The notes under the pieces are model-generated. The model made no database searches and had not been told where the DNA came from. It saw only the letters and a list, made by a program, of their open reading frames with translations. A stretch of DNA of 39,463 bases from CAMLDH01 sp966250375 (GTDB taxonomy: Bacteria > Pseudomonadota > Gammaproteobacteria > Burkholderiales > Burkholderiaceae_D): NCBI GenBank assembly GCA_966250375.1, contig CBINHE010000037.1, forward strand, positions 1 to 39,463, read 5' to 3'. The position numbers and the translations under genes are program-made. Of this stretch, positions 34,525-39,463 are shown piece after piece (position 1 is the stretch's first letter; each line of letters opens with the position of its first letter).

Positions 34525-35265
34525 ATGAACCTTCTCTCCACCGTTTTTTTTGGCATCAAAAATCCTGACTTCATTCAAGGCATTCAACAGGCGGTGAATA
34601 GCACTTCGCCCGACGGCATTTATGCCGGCGACAACCTCTTCACCATCGGGCGCAATCTCGGATTCCTGGAAAACAAAGCTTTCGTTGATGCTTGGAAGGC
34701 TCATGCCGAAACCGAAATCGAGCAGGCCATCGCCTGGCGATATCATGTATTGGCTTGGGCTGCCAAGAGCGTCATTACCCGAAAAATACCCGGTGATTTT
34801 GTCGAGTGTGCGTGCTACAAGGGTACCTCTGCCAGAATCATCTGCGACTATGTGGATTTTGCTAATTCGGGTAAGAACTACTATCTCTACGACCTTTTCG
34901 AGCACGACGATTCGATGGTTCACCACGCCATGCCCGAGCACGGCGCAACGCTCTTCGATAACGTCAAAAAGCGTTTTTTGGCGTTCCCAAATGTGAAAAT
35001 AACCAAGGGTTCCGTGCCGCAGGTGCTCGACGAGATTTCACCGGAAACCATTTCCTTTTTGCATATCGACCTAAACAATGTGCCAGCCGAAATCGGCGCG
35101 TTGGATCGCCTGTTTGATCGGATCTCCCCGGGCGGTATTCTGGTGCTCGATGATTACGGCTGGCTGGCGTACCGGGGGCAAAAACTAGCTGAAGACCCAT
35201 GGCTGGCGGAGCGCGGCTATGAGGTGCTGGAATTGCCCACGGGGCAGGGATTGGTATTCAAGTGA
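34525..35265 (+). CDS. TylF/MycF-like O-methyltransferase
   Basis: A 246-residue class I methyltransferase-like protein. The SAM-binding region is GDFVECACYKGTSARIICDYV. The later acidic strands are SFLHIDLNNVPAEIGALDRLFDRISPGGILVLDDYGW, which contain the TylF-type metal-binding Asp residues. TylF and MycF methylate sugar hydroxyls on macrolides, so a sugar hydroxyl is the likely target here. A perfect AAGGAGG precedes the ATG, one of the strongest translation signals in this operon. Confidence 0.82.
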   Translation: MNLLSTVFFGIKNPDFIQGIQQAVNSTSPDGIYAGDNLFTIGRNLGFLENKAFVDAWKAHAETEIEQAIAWRYHVLAWAAKSVITRKIPGDFVECACYKGTSARIICDYVDFANSGKNYYLYDLFEHDDSMVHHAMPEHGATLFDNVKKRFLAFPNVKITKGSVPQVLDEISPETISFLHIDLNNVPAEIGALDRLFDRISPGGILVLDDYGWLAYRGQKLAEDPWLAERGYEVLELPTGQGLVFK

Positions 35266-36164
35266 TCATGGACGCACCGAAAATCAGCCGCTTGCAGTCC
35301 TTCTACGAGCAAATGTGCTTGATAAAGGCAACCGAAGAGACCTTGCTTTCGCTTTTTTCGGAAGGATTCCTACGGGGGACAGTGCATACCTGCCTTGGTC
35401 AAGAGGCAACGGCTGTCGGCGTGATCTCGGCGCTCGACAAATCCCGCGATATCGTTTGTTCCAATCACCGGGGGCACGGCCATTTTCTGGCGCACTGCGG
35501 AGATGTGCGCGGACTGCTGGCGGAAATCATGGGACTGCCATCGGGTATCTGCGAAGGCATTGGGGGCAGCCAGCACATCCACGCGAAAAACTTTTATACC
35601 AACGGCGTGCTGGGGGGAATGCCTCCTGTCGCGGTGGGAATGGCCTTCGCGGAGAAGGCAAAAGGCAACAATGCCATCGCCACGGTATTCCTGGGCGATG
35701 GCGCGATGGCTGAAGGTGCCCTGTATGAGGCGTTAAACATTGCGGCAGTGTGGAAACTTCCGGTGCTGTTCGCGGTGGAACATAACTGCTACGCGCAGAC
35801 AACCCATTGGAGCACGCAGCATGCCGGCGATCTGGCGAGCAGGGCGCCGGCATTCGGGGTGCCGGTAACGGATATCGATGGTAATGACGTGCTGCTCGTC
35901 GCGGACACGGCCGCCCGCCTGGTGAATGAAATTCGCACGATGTGCGAGCCGAGGATGCTGTTCTTGCGCACCTATCGTCTCGGACCGCATAGCAAGGGAG
36001 ATGATTTGCGCGATGCGGAAGAAATCCGGTATCACCTGTCCCGCGCTCCGTTGATTCGGGCCAGAGAACAACTCGATCCAGATTGGTGTGAGCAAATTGA
36101 AAGCAAAATCAGGGCATCGATTTCCGCATTGGCTTCCGAATTGAAGCGGGAGATTACACAATGA
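35262..36164 (+). CDS. Thiamine-diphosphate 2-oxoacid dehydrogenase E1, alpha subunit
   Basis: The 300-residue product is a full-length E1 alpha subunit close in size to acetoin and pyruvate dehydrogenase E1 alpha. The substrate/ThDP region has HTCLGQEATAVGVISAL and SNHRGHGHFLAHCGD. The ThDP motif starts GDGAMAEGALYEALN (Gly145-Asp146-Gly147) and ends at Asn175. GIGGSQHIHAKNFYTNGVLGGM is family-typical. E1 decarboxylates a 2-oxoacid and passes the C2 or acyl unit on. I chose GTG 35262 because it overlaps the previous stop (GTGA), like other junctions here; ATG 35268 is the alternative. The substrate is unknown. Confidence 0.92.
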   Translation: MIMDAPKISRLQSFYEQMCLIKATEETLLSLFSEGFLRGTVHTCLGQEATAVGVISALDKSRDIVCSNHRGHGHFLAHCGDVRGLLAEIMGLPSGICEGIGGSQHIHAKNFYTNGVLGGMPPVAVGMAFAEKAKGNNAIATVFLGDGAMAEGALYEALNIAAVWKLPVLFAVEHNCYAQTTHWSTQHAGDLASRAPAFGVPVTDIDGNDVLLVADTAARLVNEIRTMCEPRMLFLRTYRLGPHSKGDDLRDAEEIRYHLSRAPLIRAREQLDPDWCEQIESKIRASISALASELKREITQ

Positions 36165-37159
36165 CGACCTATCTCTCGGACTTGCAGTCGTCACTGCATG
36201 CCATGTTTGGCGAAGACGAGCGTGTCTTCATGCTGGGTGAAGACTTGGTCGATCCTTACGGCGGCGCGTTCAAGGTCAGCAAAGGCTTGTCAATCAAGTA
36301 TCCCGGTCGCGTGCTGAGTACGCCGATCAGTGAAGCGGGCATCACGGGGACAGCAGCCGGCATGGCGATTCGTGGACTGCGTCCGATTGTCGAGATCATG
36401 TTCGGCGATTTCCTGACCTTGTGCGCAGATCAGATTGTCAACCACATCTGCAAATTCTCCGGCATGTACCCCGGCGTCACTGTGCCCGTGGTGATTCGGA
36501 CTCCGATGGGGGGAGGACGCGGTTATGGGGCCACCCATAGCCAGACTATCGAGAAAATGTTTCTCGGGATACCGAACCTGCATGTGGTCGCACCCAGCCA
36601 TGCACATTCTCCCGGACGTCTTTTGCACCATGCAGTACTGAACGATGAAAGTCCGGTTTTGTTTATCGAAAACAAGGCACTGTATCCACTGCCGTTGATT
36701 GCCGGCAGCGGCAAGCTGCGCGTAACGACTGTGGACGAGATTGACGGTTATCCGACAGTCATCGTCAGCAACTTTTCGAGTGGTCTCCCGGATGCTACCT
36801 TGATTGCTTATGGCGGGCTTAGCCGTCTGATTCTTCCCATCATGGAGCGTTTTGCCGATGAGGAGATCAACATGACCTGTGTCATGCCTTCCAGTCTCAG
36901 GCCCGTTCCGATCAACACACTGGTTGAAGCAATCCACCCAGCGTCCAGAGTGATTGTGGTGGAGGAGGGCACCGCCGGTTTTAATTGGGGCAGCGAAATC
37001 GCATCCCTTCTGTATGAGAAAGCATTCGCGAAGCTTGCGCATCCGATACGGCGGTTGGCCTCCGATGACCGAGTCATTCCCAGTGCGGCAAAATTAGAGG
37101 ATGAAGTACTGATTACCGAGTCCAAGATTGAGAAGACTATTTTAGAGGTGCTTGCTTGA
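36161..37159 (+). CDS. Thiamine-diphosphate 2-oxoacid dehydrogenase E1, beta subunit
   Basis: The 332-residue product is the partner beta subunit. It shows VFMLGEDLVDPYGGAFKVSKGL, then VLSTPISEAGITGTAAGMAIRGLRPIVEIMFGDFLTLCADQIVNH, with the glutamate of SEAGITG in the position that activates ThDP. Then come RTPMGGGRGYGATHSQTIEKMFLGIPNLHVVAPS and a C-terminal transketolase-C-like domain with VIVVEEGTAGFNWGSEIASLL. It overlaps E1 alpha by four bases and the lipoyl fusion gene by four (TTGA). E1 alpha/beta pairs such as AviB1/AviB2 are known in avilamycin sugar branching, so a sugar-modifying role has precedent. Confidence 0.92.
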   Translation: MTTYLSDLQSSLHAMFGEDERVFMLGEDLVDPYGGAFKVSKGLSIKYPGRVLSTPISEAGITGTAAGMAIRGLRPIVEIMFGDFLTLCADQIVNHICKFSGMYPGVTVPVVIRTPMGGGRGYGATHSQTIEKMFLGIPNLHVVAPSHAHSPGRLLHHAVLNDESPVLFIENKALYPLPLIAGSGKLRVTTVDEIDGYPTVIVSNFSSGLPDATLIAYGGLSRLILPIMERFADEEINMTCVMPSSLRPVPINTLVEAIHPASRVIVVEEGTAGFNWGSEIASLLYEKAFAKLAHPIRRLASDDRVIPSAAKLEDEVLITESKIEKTILEVLA

Positions 37160-38277
37160 GTCTGATTATCAGAATGCCCGTGCTCAATAGTAATGAAGAT
37201 AGCGCGGAAATCATCAAATGGTTTTTCGAACCGGGTCAACAGATCGTTGCGGGGCAAACTGTAGCCGCTGTCGAATCGACCAAAACCGCAATGGATATCG
37301 AGTCGGAGGACGGCGGTTTTTTCATGCCGCTATTTCCGGTTGGCGCCAGAGTAAAAACCGGTGAACCGCTGGCTGTCTTGCTGGATAAGGCGAATGACTC
37401 GGTAGAAAAAGTGCTGCAGGCGCAAGCGAGCCCCACTAGGGTACCTCCGGTACGCCGATGGACCAAGAAGGCGGAACTGGTCGCAACCAAACTGGGGATC
37501 GATATCGAGGCGCTGGCCAAGCGCTTGGGCGACCGCCAAGTGACGGAAGCGGATGTCATGGCGGCAAATCAACCTGAACGTGAGTTGCGCGATCTGGCCG
37601 ATGACCGCTACCCGGCAGCACGGCGAGAGAGAGTGTTGCTGATCGGCGGCGGCGGTGGCGGCGGCAGCATTACCATTGATGCCATTAATCGCACCACCCA
37701 CCAGCGCGCGGTCGGTATCCTTGATAACAACACCGCCTTGCACGGCAAAACCATGCTGGGTGTTCCTGTTCTGGGCGCCAATGCCATGGTGGACGAATTA
37801 TGGCAACAGGACCTGTTCGACGCCGCCATCATTGTGGTCACCGCAAGTATCGAAGAGCGAGCCTCCTTGTTCGAGTCGATGCGTGCCAAAGGCATCAAAT
37901 TCACCAATGTGATCGATCCCGCCACGGTGATGAGAACAAACGTCCAGCTCGGCGTCGGCAATCTGATCATGGCAAACGGTTTTCTCGGCGCATGCGTGAT
38001 CATGGGGGACAACAACTTCCTGGCCAGCCACGTCTGTATAGAACACCATAGCGTGGTCGGCAGCCATTGCACGTTCGGCCCGCGCTCTGTCACGTCCGGC
38101 GCGGTGACAATCGGGGATCGGGTGAAATTCGGAATGAACGTGATGCTGGAGCCCTACCTCAACATAGGCAACGGCTCGCTCATTCCATCCGGCCTGATCG
38201 TCACCGGTGATGTACCTGCCGATAGTGTTTTGAAAACCCAGGCGCAGTATGTAATACGGCCGCGCAATCGTACATGA
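37156..38277 (+). CDS. Lipoyl domain - E3-binding-like segment - PglD/NeuD-type acyltransferase fusion
   Basis: The 373-residue protein has three parts. Residues 1-80 are a lipoyl domain, with Lys43 in VESTKTAMDIES as the lipoylation site. Residues about 95-137 resemble the peripheral-subunit-binding domain of E2 proteins (KKAELVATKLGIDIEALAKRLGDRQVTEADV). Residues about 154-373 are a NeuD/PglD-like sugar acyltransferase: a Gly-rich Rossmann-like start (VLLIGGGGGGGS), then hexapeptide repeats with IEHHSVVG (His297 likely catalytic) and FGPRSVTSGAVTIGD. The normal E2 catalytic core is absent. I infer transfer of an acyl group from lipoate to a sugar. The start is TTG 37156, with GAGGTG five bases upstream and overlap with the E1 beta stop. 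No E3 is encoded nearby. Confidence 0.88.
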   Translation: MSLIIRMPVLNSNEDSAEIIKWFFEPGQQIVAGQTVAAVESTKTAMDIESEDGGFFMPLFPVGARVKTGEPLAVLLDKANDSVEKVLQAQASPTRVPPVRRWTKKAELVATKLGIDIEALAKRLGDRQVTEADVMAANQPERELRDLADDRYPAARRERVLLIGGGGGGGSITIDAINRTTHQRAVGILDNNTALHGKTMLGVPVLGANAMVDELWQQDLFDAAIIVVTASIEERASLFESMRAKGIKFTNVIDPATVMRTNVQLGVGNLIMANGFLGACVIMGDNNFLASHVCIEHHSVVGSHCTFGPRSVTSGAVTIGDRVKFGMNVMLEPYLNIGNGSLIPSGLIVTGDVPADSVLKTQAQYVIRPRNRT

Positions 38278-39062
38278 CGGAGACGCCAATGATGCCCAAG
38301 GACCCTTCACGCTTCAGGGCTGAAACCAGAAGCACCGTACGCGAGGTCGACTATCGCCGCGACATGGAGCAATACATCGACGACAGCAGTGGCACGCTGG
38401 TCGAAAAAATGGAGAACTTCCCCAAGTACACCTCCCGCCAGTCGATGGCGCGCTACATGGCGCTGTACGAGATCTTCAAGCTGGTATTGCCGGTTCAGGG
38501 CAGCATCATTGAATGCGGCGTCAATTGGGGAGGCGGATTGATGATGTTCGCGCAATTGAGCTCGATTCTCGAACCCGTGAATCTGCAGCGGCGCATTATC
38601 GGATTCGATACGTTTTCCGGTTTCGCAAGCCTGGACCAAGCTGACCTGCAAGGTGCCAGTACCAATGCCGAACTCAAGGCCGGCGGCTATGCCGCGGACA
38701 GTTGGGATGATTTGCATCGATGCATCTCCCTCTATGACGCGAACCGATTTATCGGCCACGTACCGAAAGTTACCCTTGTCAGGGGAGATGCCTGCGAGGA
38801 AATCCCGCGCTTTCTCGAAGAACATCCGTACACGATCGTGTCGATGCTGCATTTGGATTTCGATGTTTACGAACCAACCAAAGCCGCCATTGAGCACTTC
38901 TTGCCGCGCATGCCAAAGGGGGCGGTCATTATTTTCGACGAACTGAATAACACCTTGTGGCCAGGAGAAACACGAGCGGTGCTGGATTCATTGAATCTGG
39001 CCTCCTTGCGCATCCAGCGATTCAGCTTTGAGCCCCATGTTTCCTATGCCATTCTCGAATAA
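38274..39062 (+). CDS. TylF/MycF-like methyltransferase
   Basis: A 262-residue protein of the TylF (macrocin O-methyltransferase) superfamily. The SAM site is GSIIECGVNWGGGLMMFAQL. Next come RRIIGFDTFSGFASLDQADL and the acidic metal-binding strands VSMLHLDFDVYEPTKAAIEHFLPRMPKGAVIIFDELNNTLWPGE. It overlaps the preceding gene by four bases (ATGA), so it belongs to the same operon. It is the last gene that can be recognised before a 401-bp gene-free end. The target hydroxyl is unknown. Confidence 0.86.
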   Translation: MTETPMMPKDPSRFRAETRSTVREVDYRRDMEQYIDDSSGTLVEKMENFPKYTSRQSMARYMALYEIFKLVLPVQGSIIECGVNWGGGLMMFAQLSSILEPVNLQRRIIGFDTFSGFASLDQADLQGASTNAELKAGGYAADSWDDLHRCISLYDANRFIGHVPKVTLVRGDACEEIPRFLEEHPYTIVSMLHLDFDVYEPTKAAIEHFLPRMPKGAVIIFDELNNTLWPGETRAVLDSLNLASLRIQRFSFEPHVSYAILE

Positions 39063-39463
39063 GTTGTTCACTGGGGGGCCGCAGGCAATGACCGACGTGG
39101 ATGTTCCTCGAATGCATTGAGTCTACTTCCGGCAGTTGAAATTGCTGGAAGGGGCGAAGTCCAATACTGACGCGGCGTTGCGCGGACTGTCACACTCACC
39201 TGATGGGTGAATCAAAAAATAAACTGATGTTCGCCAACGTCTTTTGAATGCTCTCGGAACTATCCCTTGAATATGGCATGGATCAGTTGCAGGTGTAAAT
39301 TGTTGGTTTCTGGAAACCATAGTAGGATGTAAAAGTTGGTTTCAGGAAACTGAATTCGGCGCGATAGTGTGAAAGCTTTCATTAAGGTAAAGCCATTTCA
39401 CGCATTAAGGAAACGCGGATTTATTCCCGTGATGTGGCCAACCGATGCTAAGGCACAAACGTT
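39063..39463. other. Gene-free right edge with regulatory-looking palindromes
   Basis: No convincing coding frame or RNA gene is seen in these 401 bp. The base composition is clearly more AT-rich than the genes to the left. A small hairpin TCACC/GGTGA occurs near 39200, without a T-run on the plus strand. The matched palindromes at 39306-39352 and a GAAAGCTTTC palindrome near 39371 suggest a control region for a gene beyond the window. Confidence 0.5.
39306..39352. promoter_or_regulatory. Paired palindromic operator-like sites
   Basis: GGTTTCTGGAAACC (39306-39319) is a perfect 14-bp palindrome. GGTTTCAGGAAACT (39339-39352) is a near-identical second copy. Their spacing is 33 bp, close to three helical turns, so both face the same side of the DNA. 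This is the usual layout of cooperative repressor or activator sites. The regulator and target are not in view. Confidence 0.45.

Noticed and set aside
35262..37159. Housekeeping pyruvate or acetoin dehydrogenase operon
   Set aside because: No normal E2 core, E3 or acetoin regulator is nearby, and the genes are coupled to sugar methyltransferases.
39123..39320. A 65-codon minus-strand frame at the right edge
   Set aside because: It has no ribosome site or family resemblance and crosses the first operator-like palindrome.
39306..39352. Possible start of a CRISPR array
   Set aside because: Only two short palindromic copies with a 19-base gap are present; CRISPR repeats and spacers are longer and more numerous.

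Overview
This window reads as one contiguous piece of a motile, GC-moderate Gram-negative genome. It is most likely a betaproteobacterium, and my best guess is Burkholderiales near Oxalobacteraceae. The grounds are the flgNMA / flgBCDEFGHIJKL / fliE-fliR flagellar order, a FlgJ fused to a peptidoglycan hydrolase, and L/P-ring genes. The taxonomic guess is inference; no rRNA or tRNA is present.

Layout. (1) Positions 1-255 hold no gene, but they contain a bidirectional terminator. (2) flgA, flgM and flgN lie on the minus strand (256-1817), with a clear FliA/sigma-28 promoter in front of flgM. (3) flgB-flgL lie on the plus strand (2224-13186): rod, hook, cap, L/P rings, FlgJ and hook-filament junction proteins. 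A second sigma-28 promoter precedes flgKL and a strong terminator ends the run. (4) fliF-G-H-I-J-K-L-M-N-O-P-Q-R lie on the minus strand (24919 down to 13402): MS ring, C ring, export ATPase and export gate. (5) fliE lies on the plus strand at 25285, divergent from fliF. (6) Directly behind fliE, on the same strand, is a tightly packed accessory operon (25715-39062). It holds two tandem TPR/GT41 (OGT/SPINDLY-type) glycosyltransferases, a CDP-6-deoxy-sugar pathway (glucose-1-phosphate cytidylyltransferase, CDP-glucose 4,6-dehydratase, 3,5-epimerase-like cupin, SDR), a CmcI-type and two TylF-type methyltransferase-like proteins, and a three-gene 2-oxoacid-dehydrogenase-like module. (7) Positions 39063-39463 hold no recognisable gene but carry a pair of near-identical palindromes.

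How it may work together. The flagellar genes supply basal body, hook and export apparatus; filament, motor and chemotaxis genes are outside the window. The accessory operon looks like a glycan-decoration unit: CDP-glucose is made, dehydrated, epimerised/reduced and methylated, then probably acylated. The acyl group may come from a 2-oxoacid through an E1 alpha/beta pair and an unusual third protein. That protein joins a lipoyl domain and an E3-binding-like segment to a PglD/NeuD-type left-handed-beta-helix acyltransferase, instead of the usual E2 catalytic core. The two OGT-like enzymes are the only glycosyltransferases seen, so they are candidates for moving the finished sugar onto protein, possibly flagellin. 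This module is the main discovery candidate.

A second unexpected item is a roughly 160-bp palindromic element present twice (1804-1964 and 5892-6050). Its ~75-bp core is conserved, but its long stem arms are different, locus-specific sequences that are self-complementary within each copy. In the first copy the stem contains the probable ribosome binding site and start codon of flgA.
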